From contig CALUWA010000005.1 of NCBI GenBank assembly GCA_944324365.1, positions 1 to 64,000 of the forward strand: a DNA stretch of 64,000 nt, written 5' to 3'. Below, one piece after another: positions 52,645 through 61,029 of this stretch (within the stretch, counting starts at the first letter, position 1; the number at the start of each line of letters is the position of its first letter). The notes beneath the pieces are model-generated. The model saw only the letters and a list, made by a program, of their open reading frames with translations, did not search any database and was not told the origin of the DNA. The translations under genes were made by a program, and so were the position numbers. Source of the stretch: Candidatus Gastranaerophilales bacterium (lineage in GTDB: Bacteria; Cyanobacteriota; Vampirovibrionia; Gastranaerophilales; Gastranaerophilaceae).

Positions 52645-53400
52645 ATGCTTGAAGCTATTGATATTAATTTTGATTTTACAACTGATACTCCCCATTATTG
52701 GGAAGATTTCAAATCTGGCAAAAGTTGTAAAGACCCTGATATTTGGAGTCCAAAAATGAGAGAATATCAACAGTTATTATATAGCAAACCTTTGCCTAAT
52801 GGTGATTTTTTAAATTTGCAACAAGGCAATAACCCTGAATTTAATTATTTATACTGGAAAAATTTTCGATTTGGAAGTGATTCTATTATCAACATGTATA
52901 TTCATCATAAAGGATTACAATGGTTAATTAATGATGTAAAGAAACAAATAAACAATTTCGAAAACATTAATGAAACATATTTAAGAAAAAGTTATACTAT
53001 TGGCGGTGAAATTATTTTCCCCAAGAGGACATGGTCTATAAATAGATTAAGAGGTACTAATGCTAAGATTAAAGATCGGTTTGATTTAACTTTGGAATGT
53101 ATAAGACGTTTTTATAATAACGAACAGAATCCACTATATAATGTCCTTAAAGAGGATTCAAATTTCTTTGAATTATTTGTTGATTTTAAAGGTTATGTTG
53201 ATTTCTTTTATCTCAATGATTTGGTTTCGGAGGATTATAATTCTATTAATTTTTACTTAGATTTTGATAATTTTGAAAGAAATCCAAGACCTCAAACTGT
53301 TGAGGAATGGTTTACTCTTTATAATAAACAAATGGAATTCTTAAATGCGAGAAATGCCAGAATACATCAAAGTATAAATAACGTGTTGAAATATCTCTAA
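52645..53400 (+). CDS. DUF6994-like protein, unknown function
   Basis: 251 residues from ATG 52645, five bases after GGAGG; an earlier ATG at 52633 overlaps that site. The N-terminus IDINFDFTTDTPHYWEDF...CKDPDIWSPKMREYQQLLYSKPLPNG fits the pattern I recall for DUF6994 (FDFRxDTP...KDPDxxSPxLRxYHxxLWSKPLPNG). Acidic, no membrane helix. Carried between transposon-end-like sites and a transposase, so a cargo gene. Role unknown. Confidence 0.6.
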   Translation: MLEAIDINFDFTTDTPHYWEDFKSGKSCKDPDIWSPKMREYQQLLYSKPLPNGDFLNLQQGNNPEFNYLYWKNFRFGSDSIINMYIHHKGLQWLINDVKKQINNFENINETYLRKSYTIGGEIIFPKRTWSINRLRGTNAKIKDRFDLTLECIRRFYNNEQNPLYNVLKEDSNFFELFVDFKGYVDFFYLNDLVSEDYNSINFYLDFDNFERNPRPQTVEEWFTLYNKQMEFLNARNARIHQSINNVLKYL

Positions 53401-53480
53401 GACGGTATTTCAGGACTTGACTTCTGTCTCAAAACGAGTGATGAATGTGTTGCACAAAGCATTACAAGGATTTTGAGACA

Positions 53481-54572
53481 ATGGAAACCCAAGTTGATAC
53501 AATCAAATACACCCCTGAGAAGGCAAAACAAAATGCACTTGCAAAACTTGATTTAATCCGCAAATGGCAAGAGTTTCGCCGTAAAGCTGTCAATAAACTT
53601 CAAGCAGACTATGATTTTGTCAAACTGCATAATAGTTCAAATTCCTACCTTTTCAGTGTTTTAGGTAAAATCTCACGAGGAAGCCTGCATCGTTGGAAAG
53701 CCAGTTTAGACGGAACAGAGGATTACACAAGATTAATCCCTAATTACAAATACGTTTCTGTAAATGAATACAGAACATGTCTAACGGATGAAGAAATCAA
53801 AATATTTATGGGGTTGCTCCTGCACCCGAATAGAATTTGTATCGGCAAAGCAATCGCACTTACAAAATACAAGCTCAAAGAACAATGTCAAAGTTTCATA
53901 CCTGCAGATATTACATTCAGACGCTACGCAAAATGGTTTAAGGACAACAATTACGACAAATGGGTGCTTGCTCGAGACGGTGAAAAAGCACTTTCTGATA
54001 TAGTCGAGCCTTATATTAAAAGAGATGCAAGCCTGCTTGATGTCGGGGATATTTTAGTCGCAGACGGGCACAAGTTGGCGTTTCAAGTGATTAATCCGTT
54101 TACGGGCAAGCCTTGTCGAGCGACTTTAGTCGGATTTTTGGATTGGAAATCAACAGCACTTGTCGGGTATGAAATTATGCTTGAAGAAAACACCCAATGC
54201 ATTGCAAGTGCACTAAGAAACGCAATAATAAACCTCGATATGATACCGAAAATTGTCTATCAGGATAACGGAAGGGCGTTTAGAGCAAAGTATTTCACAG
54301 ACGATAAAGGATTTACGGAACTTGGTTTTTACGGGCTTTATGCAAAACTCGGGATTGAAACGGTATTTGCAAGATCCGTAAAAAGTTTCTGGTACAACAA
54401 ACTTGGGGCGGAAAGACGATTGCCGCCAGAAGCTCGCAACAGAAATAACAAACGTCTTAGAAAATTAAGATTTCTGCCACCGAAAATAAGCGAAAGTATC
54501 ATGAATGGAACCCAAGATCCTGAATTGACAGTTAAAAAACTAATTACATTGGCTGAAAATTTTTGTAAATAA
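53481..54572 (+). pseudogene. Chimeric Mu-like transposase N-terminus joined to a serine-recombinase-like tail
   Basis: 363 residues open from ATG 53481. Residues 1-298 are Mu-like transposase: helix-turn-helix region, D195 (VADGHKLAF) and D262 (YQDNGRAF) intact. After VFAR (near 54371) it leaves the sequence of the 21979 copy, losing the third catalytic acid (Glu) and the C-terminal domain. The tail RFLPPKISESIMNGTQDPELTVKKL resembles the C-terminal segment of serine recombinases. The join is in frame but cannot make a working DDE enzyme. The stretch 54070-54370 is almost identical to the other copy; upstream codons differ more. Confidence 0.75.
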
Positions 54573-54627
54573 TTAAAATAGCATTAATTTTTATAGAGTT
54601 TATCATACATACATATATAATATTTTT

Positions 54628-55398
54628 ATGCATTCTATAAGTATTTGTAAATTTTGTGGAAAAGAAAAAAAGTTGATAAAAGCTCATATTATTCCTCGCA
54701 ATTTTTATCTCGACTATAAAAATGAACAGTATATGAGAGTTGATGAATTGTCTGGTAAATTTACAATTAAGCAAAATGGTTCCTATGATAAAAACATATT
54801 ATGTGCAGAATGTGATGGAAAAATTCTAGGCAAGTTTGATCAAGAGGGATACCGAATTTTATTGGATGAAATATATAAACATTGTTTATATCGCGATGAT
54901 AAAGTAAAAATTTATAATCTGTCGTCCGAATATTATGACTATAACAAATTAAGAAAATTTTTTATCTCAATATTGTGGAAAGCTTCAATTTCTTCTTTAC
55001 CGGAATATTCATATATACAGCTTGGTGAATATGAGGACAAAGCTCTTGCAATATTAAAAGGAATTGCAAGTTACGAAGATTTATTCAAAATATACATATA
55101 TAAATATCCTAAAGATAAAGACTATAACAAATTTACATATATTACAAAAACTAAAATTGCAAATTATAAAACTTTTGTACTTAATATGGCAGGATGTATG
55201 ATTTTTATAATTCTAAATGGTAAAAATCATCCATATACAAAAGGAAATCATCCTATATCAAAAATGATTATAAATAATAAAAATTTTTGTATTATAGAAA
55301 GTGAAGACTTATATGTTCAACATCAACGCATGGCTGAACAAAAAATGCAGGAAATGTGGAGGAAAGGATACAAGCCCCCATTTGCTCCTAAATTGTAA
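54628..55398 (+). CDS. HNH-like zinc-site protein, paralogue of the gene at 28766
   Basis: 256 residues. CKFCGKEKKLIKAHIIPRNFYL and LCAECDGKILGKFDQEGYR give two CxxC pairs around a conserved His, the same as at 28766-29527; KLRKFFISILWKASIS and ALAILKG also match. The divergence between the paralogues is large in the C-terminal half. TATAAT ends six bases before the ATG with no ribosome site, so it is probably leaderless. Stand-alone copy at the right edge of the accessory region. Function unknown; nuclease-like by inference. Confidence 0.6.
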   Translation: MHSISICKFCGKEKKLIKAHIIPRNFYLDYKNEQYMRVDELSGKFTIKQNGSYDKNILCAECDGKILGKFDQEGYRILLDEIYKHCLYRDDKVKIYNLSSEYYDYNKLRKFFISILWKASISSLPEYSYIQLGEYEDKALAILKGIASYEDLFKIYIYKYPKDKDYNKFTYITKTKIANYKTFVLNMAGCMIFIILNGKNHPYTKGNHPISKMIINNKNFCIIESEDLYVQHQRMAEQKMQEMWRKGYKPPFAPKL

Positions 55399-55565
55399 AA
55401 TAAAAAAGGACTCTTTTTATTTGCCCAAAGAGAATTTTGGTGCAAACGTGATAAAATTCTCTACAAATTGTATCAAATAAATTCTCTTAAATCCGCGAAA
55501 GCCTGTACAGTGCAGCGAATTTGGCATTAAAAAGGAGGCTATCACAAGCCTCTGAATTTTAATGG

Positions 55566-55581
55566 TGGAGACGAGGGGAAT
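55566..55581. repeat. Displaced tmRNA 3'-end copy (TGGAGACGAGGGGAAT)
   Basis: 16-bp direct repeat of 55765-55780, the last bases of tmRNA. Here it is preceded by TGG, i.e. on the minus strand it reads CGTCTCCACCA with CCA encoded, whereas the functional tmRNA end lacks CCA. Typical trace of an element that inserted in the 3' end of ssrA and restored it. Confidence 0.75.
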
Positions 55582-55650
55582 GTCTTGGTCGCTCGCGTTT
55601 AACGGCAATTACGCGATTTATTGCGGGTTTTCAACCCTTACAAATCGGCT

Positions 55651-55706
55651 CCAGCCTCAGATCGCTCCCGCTTGAACCCCTGACAAGACTCCGTCTTTCA
55701 GGGGTT
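55651..55706. other. Hairpin-rich non-coding stretch between displaced end and tmRNA
   Basis: GAACCCCTGA and TCAGGGGTTC (55673-55707) form a ten-pair stem with an inner AAGAC/GTCTT stem. On the minus strand the CAGGGGTTCAAGC segment looks like a tRNA T-arm. No gene is visible from 55399 to 55730. Confidence 0.5.
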
Positions 55707-55730
55707 CTCAACTTCACAATCTTAGTAATA

Positions 55731-55762
55731 AAAAAGGACTACCTAAAGTAGTCCTTTTTATT
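55731..55762 (-). terminator. tmRNA terminator
   Basis: Perfect 12-pair stem AAAAAGGACTAC/GTAGTCCTTTTT with a five-base loop immediately after the tmRNA 3' end; symmetric, so it can work on both strands. Confidence 0.88.
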
Positions 55763-55764
55763 AT

Positions 55765-56164
55765 TGGAGACGAGGGGAATTGAACCCCTGTCCAAAATGG
55801 ATCAACACAGATATCTACGAGTGTAGAAACTTATTTGCTCAACTGATTCCGGAAAGTTTCAAAACCGTTAAATCAGCCCTAGGTTTTATTTGAAGGAAAC
55901 TCTAAACCTTTGATGGTTATCTTGATGCTGTTACCATCATCTCAGCACTGCGTCTTGCATGATGGACCCATAAAGCCGGCAAGCTGGGCTCTATGAGTAG
56001 CTATTCATCAAAGGACTACGCAGCTAAAGCATATGCTCTAGAGAAGTCAGCTTCGATTACATTATTTTTAGCATTTAATTTAGTTTGCTCGTTGATAACC
56101 GTGAACAGCGCACGGACTCGCAACCTGCATCAACCAAACATCCTGTCTAATCCATAACGTCCCC
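55765..56164 (-). ncRNA. ssrA: tmRNA (transfer-messenger RNA)
   Basis: 400 nt on the minus strand. 5' GGGGACG pairs with 3' CGTCTCC, then discriminator A; the T-arm is GGACAGGGGTTCAATTCCCC. CCA is not encoded. The tag frame runs from GCT at 56072 to TAG at 56016 and encodes AKNNVIEADFSRAYALAA; the ALAA end fits protease tags. It rescues stalled ribosomes with SmpB. The 3' end is duplicated at 55566, an integration trace. Confidence 0.95.
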
Positions 56165-56259
56165 ATAAATTCAACTTTTAATGTACAACCGGCCGCGCTG
56201 CGCAATATCCAGCCCGCATATTACATTATAAACCATTTTTTCTGAATTTCAAGCGGTAA

Positions 56260-56727
56260 TTAATAAATATAACCCACTAAAAATTTATGGAAATAAATTG
56301 CAAAAACAACTCCAAAGATTGCACCCATAATAACTTCAAATGGAGTATGACCTAAAAGTTCTTTTAATTTTCCGCCGATTGCCTGGACATCATGTTTATA
56401 AAAATCATCCATCATACGATTTAAGCAAGCAGCTGTTTTTCCGGCAGCACGGCGAACCCCTGCCGCATCATACATAGTAACAAGAGAAAAGCCCAGAGCT
56501 ATAGCAAACAACAAGGAATCGAACCCGGCAATTAAACCTATAGACGTAGACAAGCCCATAACCCCCGCAGAATGAGAGCTCGGCATACCGCCTGTTGTTG
56601 TAAATATTTTAAAATTCATCTTTTTTGACTTGATAGTAAATATACAGAATTTGATTATTTGAGCCAAAAATGCTGACAACATACCTGTTAATAAGACTTC
56701 ATATCCGGTATTGACTATATCTATCAT
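56260..56727 (-). CDS. Divergent PAP2-family membrane protein
   Basis: 155 residues, four or five helices. FTTTGGMPSSHSAGVMGLS is the conserved motif of the YuiD/DUF212 divergent PAP2 family, and VTMYDAAGVRRAAGKTA the second. These are membrane phosphatase-like proteins; plant homologues are annotated as acid phosphatase/vanadium haloperoxidase-related. Adjacent to, and probably cotranscribed with, the prenyl synthase, so an isoprenoid-phosphate substrate is plausible. Confidence 0.85.
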   Translation of the reverse strand: MIDIVNTGYEVLLTGMLSAFLAQIIKFCIFTIKSKKMNFKIFTTTGGMPSSHSAGVMGLSTSIGLIAGFDSLLFAIALGFSLVTMYDAAGVRRAAGKTAACLNRMMDDFYKHDVQAIGGKLKELLGHTPFEVIMGAIFGVVFAIYFHKFLVGYIY

Positions 56728-57621
56728 CTACAATCCTACTCTCTTTTCAATTCCTTTTATTATTTCAACTAATGCATTCGGTTCTTCATCGAACCCGTTA
56801 ATAATACCATAACACTCTTTAAGAATGCAAGCTAATTTATTCTTCGCTTCATCAAGTCCATATAACGTGACATAAGTCAGTTTTCCGGCGTTTTTATCTT
56901 TCCCGAGAGTTTTGCCCATTTCTTCAAATGTTGAAATCTCATCCAAAATGTCATCGCTTATTTGGAATGCAACCCCAAGTTTCTGGGCTAAATCCGTAAT
57001 CTTATCCAACTGCTCAGAATCGGCACCCGCAATTATTGCTCCCGTTCGCAAAGACAGCTTAAACAAATCGGCAGTTTTATGAGTATGGATAAAATCCAAA
57101 AGTTTTTCAGGTTCAATACCAAAACTATTATTCTGCCAGTTTTTTTCGGCTTCAATATCCGCAACCTGCCCTGCAATAACGCCGTAAGCCCCCGCATACT
57201 GCGTGTATTCTTCCAAAATTTTTACCAACTTTTCTGCGCCAAGATTCTTAGAATTTTTAAGGATAATCTGTGGCGCAAAGCTCAGAAGAGCATCTCCCGC
57301 CAAAACTGCGTTAGCTTCCCCAAAAACCTTATGGTTGGTAGGCTTACCGCGGCGGAAATCATCATTATCCATACAAGGCAAATCGTCATGTATCAAAGTT
57401 TGTGCATGAAGCATTTCTATTGCACATGCCGCAGGGATTGCATCTTCGTAATTCCCGCCGAACATTCTGCAGGATTCCATACACATAATCGGTCTTAAGC
57501 GTTTTCCCGGCAGTGTTACCGTATATTTCATTGCCTTAAAAATATCCTCCGGAAATACATCCTCGGGCATATATTCATCCAGCTTTTTGTTCACAATTTC
57601 TATATATTCGTTAATATTCAT
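56728..57621 (-). CDS. ispA: Polyprenyl diphosphate synthase (farnesyl/geranylgeranyl type)
   Basis: 297 residues from ATG 57621, overlapping rsgA by 11 bases. First Asp motif DDLPCMDNDD (the DDx4D form of short-chain bacterial synthases), GKRLRPIM, second motif FQISDDILDE, and GKTLGKDKNAGKLTYV. It joins isopentenyl diphosphate to allylic diphosphates in the cytoplasm. Product could be C15 or C20. It can feed the UbiA enzyme of the lipid module. Confidence 0.9.
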   Translation of the reverse strand: MNINEYIEIVNKKLDEYMPEDVFPEDIFKAMKYTVTLPGKRLRPIMCMESCRMFGGNYEDAIPAACAIEMLHAQTLIHDDLPCMDNDDFRRGKPTNHKVFGEANAVLAGDALLSFAPQIILKNSKNLGAEKLVKILEEYTQYAGAYGVIAGQVADIEAEKNWQNNSFGIEPEKLLDFIHTHKTADLFKLSLRTGAIIAGADSEQLDKITDLAQKLGVAFQISDDILDEISTFEEMGKTLGKDKNAGKLTYVTLYGLDEAKNKLACILKECYGIINGFDEEPNALVEIIKGIEKRVGL

Positions 57622-58624
57622 TGTCCTGTTCCTCTGTAATATCAAAATCTTTGTATACCTGACGCTTTAAGTTATTTCTTGAACCCTGCCTTTTCTTTTC
57701 GGAAATTTTAGCAACAGGCTTATTGTTAACCATCTTTTTAGAATGCTCAATTTTGTTTCCTTCATATTTAATTTTTTCTTTGTATTCTTTTGCTTCCTCA
57801 ACAAAAGCCAAGTAACTCTCATATCTTGAATCGTCTATTTCGGCAAAATGCTCCAATACATTACAGCCATCCTCATTTATATGCAGACAGTCGCCGTATT
57901 TGCACCCCTCACGAAGCGGAATCAATTCTTCAAAAAGCAAATCAACATCTGCAGGAAGGATAAAATCGAATTTTACATTACTAAAGCCGGGTGTATCAAC
58001 AATTTTAGAGTTATCATTAATTTTAATAATTTCGCAATGACGGGTTGTATGGGTGCCGCGCTGTAATTTTTCACTGACGGCTCTTGTTTTAAGATGCAAA
58101 TCAGGATTTATTGCATTAATCAGACTTGATTTGCCGACTCCGGAATTTCCGCACAATACGCTTATTTTACCTTCCAATACTTTTTTAAAAGCATTAATTC
58201 CCGAATGTTCAGTGGCGGAAGTAAAAATAATTTCAAACCCAAGTTTTTGATAAATACCCGCAATAGTTGATTTTACATTTTCTTCGCTTTCCAAATCTTC
58301 TTTATTAAAACAAAGAACTGTTTTTATCCCGTAATACTTTGCCAGCGCAATATATCGGTTGAGCTGTAACAAATTTAAATCAGGTTCTTTAAGGGCAGAT
58401 ACAATAATTATCTGATCAACATTTGCAACACTCGGGCGGGAAATATAATTCTTACGAGGCAGAATTTTTTCTACATACCCGTTTGAAAACTCTACAAAAT
58501 CTCCGACAAGAATTTTTTCCTTTCTTTTTTTCAGGATTTCCCTGGCTTTACACTCAAAAATTTCCGCGCCTGTATCAACGTAGTAAAAATCAGAATGAAT
58601 TTTGAATATCTGTCCTTGACTCAT
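57611..58624 (-). CDS. rsgA: Ribosome small-subunit-dependent GTPase A
   Basis: 337 residues from ATG 58624. N-terminal OB fold, circularly permuted GTPase with FNKEDLES (G4), TSATEHSG (G5-like), CGNSGVGKSSLINAI (G1), THTTRH, DTPGFS (G3), then the zinc site CKYGDCLHINEDGCNVLEH. Acts in 30S maturation. -35 TTGCAA, 17 bases, -10 TACAAT ends ten bases before the ATG, so the leader is only a few bases long and has no ribosome site. First gene of rsgA-ispA-PAP2. Confidence 0.93.
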   Translation of the reverse strand: MSQGQIFKIHSDFYYVDTGAEIFECKAREILKKRKEKILVGDFVEFSNGYVEKILPRKNYISRPSVANVDQIIIVSALKEPDLNLLQLNRYIALAKYYGIKTVLCFNKEDLESEENVKSTIAGIYQKLGFEIIFTSATEHSGINAFKKVLEGKISVLCGNSGVGKSSLINAINPDLHLKTRAVSEKLQRGTHTTRHCEIIKINDNSKIVDTPGFSNVKFDFILPADVDLLFEELIPLREGCKYGDCLHINEDGCNVLEHFAEIDDSRYESYLAFVEEAKEYKEKIKYEGNKIEHSKKMVNNKPVAKISEKKRQGSRNNLKRQVYKDFDITEEQDNEY

Positions 58625-58666
58625 ATCAAGAAAGATTGTACAAAAAATAACACCTGTTTGCAAATA

Positions 58667-59689
58667 TTAAACTATACGGCACATTTTATCACCGTTAACT
58701 ATATTTTTTATATTTTCCATAGTTTTTTCTAGAATATAATCTATTGCATCATGTGTTTCATAAGCTATATGCGGGGTTATTATTACATTATCAAACCCGT
58801 TCAACTTTTCTACATATAGGAGTTCATTTAAACAATCCAAAGATAGTTCATCTTTAAATTTATCAAATCCTGCACATTTTGTATTAACATTCTCACACGT
58901 CAAAACATCCAAAGCCGCACCTTTTAATTTTCCGTTTTCTACATATTTATACAAGGCTCCCAAATCCACAAGTTCTCCTCTGGAAGTATTTATAAAATAT
59001 GAATTTTCCGTCATATCAGAAAATGTTTTTTCATTAAACATGTGGTAATTTTCTCCGGTATATGGAAGATGGAGTGATATTATGTCCGAAGCCTTTACTA
59101 ATTCGTTAAAAGAAACATACTTGATGTGATATTTGTCTATGAGCTCCTGTTTTTGGTTAATATCGTAGCCTAAAATGTTCATCCCAAAACTATTTGCAGT
59201 ATGACACACAGCCGCACCTATAGCACCTGTGCCGACAACTCCAAGAGTCAGTTTTGACAAATCTCTGCCTATAAAAGTTCTTAATGACGTTTCTGAATTT
59301 TTAAACGCAATACTTGCAGACGGAATTTTCCGGATAAGTGCAATTATTAAACCGAAAGTAAATTGCGCTACAGAAGTTTCGCCATAGTTGGTAACATTTG
59401 TTACTGCAATATTTTTATACTGGCAGGATTTTACACAAATATGATCGTACCCGGTTGAACGTGTAGAAATTATACGCAAGTTCTTAAATTTATCTATTAC
59501 GTTTTTGTTCACAACAGAATTTATAAAAACACTTATAATATTTGTCTTTTCAAGCAGTTCCGGATCTAACGTTTCAACAAATTCCTCATTCAAACATTCA
59601 GGAAAGAACGTTATATTAAAATCCCGAAACTTATTTTCTTCAAAGAATTTCTTTTCTGCTTCCCTAAATTCAAATACAATCATATTCAT
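58667..59689 (-). CDS. D-2-hydroxyacid dehydrogenase (D-lactate dehydrogenase-like)
   Basis: 340 residues. NAD-binding GVVGTGAIGAAV near residue 150, catalytic Arg in NTSRGEL, Glu further on, and His in ITPHIAYETHDA. STRSTGYDHI is the substrate-loop motif typical of D-lactate dehydrogenases. GGAG precedes the ATG. Likely reduces pyruvate to D-lactate in fermentation; a hydroxyisocaproate-type substrate is possible. Own transcript, 43 bases upstream of rsgA start region. Confidence 0.85.
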   Translation of the reverse strand: MNMIVFEFREAEKKFFEENKFRDFNITFFPECLNEEFVETLDPELLEKTNIISVFINSVVNKNVIDKFKNLRIISTRSTGYDHICVKSCQYKNIAVTNVTNYGETSVAQFTFGLIIALIRKIPSASIAFKNSETSLRTFIGRDLSKLTLGVVGTGAIGAAVCHTANSFGMNILGYDINQKQELIDKYHIKYVSFNELVKASDIISLHLPYTGENYHMFNEKTFSDMTENSYFINTSRGELVDLGALYKYVENGKLKGAALDVLTCENVNTKCAGFDKFKDELSLDCLNELLYVEKLNGFDNVIITPHIAYETHDAIDYILEKTMENIKNIVNGDKMCRIV

Positions 59690-59864
59690 TTATAACAAAC
59701 TCCTTGCTTTGATTTGCCGAACTTTTAAATTAATAACCTGTTCAGATAAAATTTTCCATTAGTCAAAAGCATATAATCCGGTTAGAAAAACTACCTGAAA
59801 ATCTGATGAAGATAACATCAAAAAAACGTATTCTGTAAACTACGGAAAGGAGATTTTTATTCAA

Positions 59865-60347
59865 ATGAAGAATGATTTAATAATAAGAGAACCCGAACTG
59901 TATTTTGACAGTATTCATCAGGAATTAAACAACTTTTTGCGTGATACATTTTTGACAAATGCCTTTGCAAATCCGCTTAATATAAAGAAAACGTCTATAT
60001 GGCGGCCGGCAATAGAAGTTCGCCAGAATGATAAAAATTACAAAGTCAAAGTTCAACTTCCCGGAGTAAAAAAAGACGATATTGTAGTAGAACTTGACAA
60101 CGATTTTATGACAATAACGGCAGAAATTCAGGAAGAAAAAGAACAAAAAGACGAAGAAGCAAAAAATGAACGCTGCCACACAAGTGAATTCAGGTACGGC
60201 AAATATCAAAGAACAATTTCCTTTGATGCTCCTATTCGTGCAGATGAAGCAGAGGCTGAATATAAAAATGGTCTTTTAATAATAACAATTCCAAAACAGA
60301 AAACCGAAACAACAACAAAGAAAAAACTGGAGATTAGAGAAAAATAA
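59865..60347 (+). CDS. Hsp20/alpha-crystallin small heat-shock protein
   Basis: 160 residues with GGAAAGGAG before the ATG. Alpha-crystallin domain from ~45 to 140: WRPAIEVRQNDKNYKVKVQLPG, then KYQRTISFD and the terminal A-x-x-x-NGLLIITIPK pattern. Lys/Glu-rich C-terminal tail. ATP-independent holdase. No CIRCE element is seen in the upstream 170 bases. Confidence 0.92.
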   Translation: MKNDLIIREPELYFDSIHQELNNFLRDTFLTNAFANPLNIKKTSIWRPAIEVRQNDKNYKVKVQLPGVKKDDIVVELDNDFMTITAEIQEEKEQKDEEAKNERCHTSEFRYGKYQRTISFDAPIRADEAEAEYKNGLLIITIPKQKTETTTKKKLEIREK

Positions 60348-60360
60348 TCTCAACTTCGAA

Positions 60361-60534
60361 CCTTAAAGCCGAGTTTTCCCGAGACGTTACGGGCTGTAAA
60401 CGTTACAGATGCACGCAAAAACCGGAATTATTATGCGTAAAACAGATTAGCGGCGGGGTTCGGATAGTCGGAAACGGACCGGTAAACGTTTCCGATTGAG
60501 AGAGGCACCGATAAATATATCGGTGCCTTTTTAT
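60361..60534 (+). ncRNA. Candidate structured RNA after hsp20
   Basis: This 175-base stretch has no ORF but many stems: CGAACC (60357) with GGTTCG (60459), CCCG/CGGG, CTGTAA/TTACAG, GCACGCA/TGCGT, GGAAACG/CGTTTCC, ending in the strong terminator at 60503. It is clearly more G+C-rich than its flanks. Size and closing stem would suit a 6S-like RNA, but I cannot confirm a family. It may instead be a long hsp20 3' region. Confidence 0.4.
60503..60534 (+). terminator. Terminator after hsp20 / candidate RNA
   Basis: Perfect 11-pair stem AGGCACCGATA/TATCGGTGCCT with an AATA loop and T-rich tail. Confidence 0.9.
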
Positions 60535-60566
60535 TTTGCTAAAATTTTTACGGTAAATTTATAATT

Positions 60567-60935
60567 CTATTTTGTAACAGATTCGGTTTCTGCAAACATA
60601 ATCATATAAAAATCTGCACTTGTAAGTGTAGGATTACGCTTCATAAATTTTTTTACATCAAACTTTGCAAGCCATTTGTCAGCTTTTTGCTGAACTTTTT
60701 CATTATCTTCATGTTCAGCTTTAAGGTTTGAAATATACTGTTTTACCATATAAATTACATCATCTTCAGTCAAAAGCGGCAGCCCGCCGATTCTGACTTC
60801 ATCAGATTCTTCTTCGTCAAGCAGTTTTCTTTCTTTCTCCGGCTGTTCCTGACCTTTTTCTCTCCTGCCGTTTGTATCGGAAGATGTGGACGATTCAATG
60901 CGTCTGCCAAACGGGTTGTTCACTGAGTTAAACAT
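60567..60935 (-). CDS. Small charged protein, unknown
   Basis: 122 residues. Disordered, Glu/Arg/Ser-rich first 50 residues (NGRREKGQEQPEKERKLLDEEE), then a helical part with LTEDDVIYMVKQYISNLK and NPTLTSADFYMIMFAE. No membrane segment. AGAGG before the ATG (inside AGAAAGAGG). Not recognised; probably lineage-specific. Confidence 0.65.
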   Translation of the reverse strand: MFNSVNNPFGRRIESSTSSDTNGRREKGQEQPEKERKLLDEEESDEVRIGGLPLLTEDDVIYMVKQYISNLKAEHEDNEKVQQKADKWLAKFDVKKFMKRNPTLTSADFYMIMFAETESVTK

Positions 60936-61029
60936 AGGATGCCTCTTTCTGTAACTAAAAAAGTACCATAATGGTATTTACGGCATCTTTATAACAATTC
61001 TTTAATCGGCTGGTACAAATGTAGTAGAA

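Noticed and set aside
57079-57498. Plus-strand open frame of 139 codons
   Set aside because: Antisense to the prenyl diphosphate synthase and without coding signs.
60361-60534. Naming the structured region 6S RNA
   Set aside because: Only size and a closing stem agree; the central bubble cannot be verified by eye.
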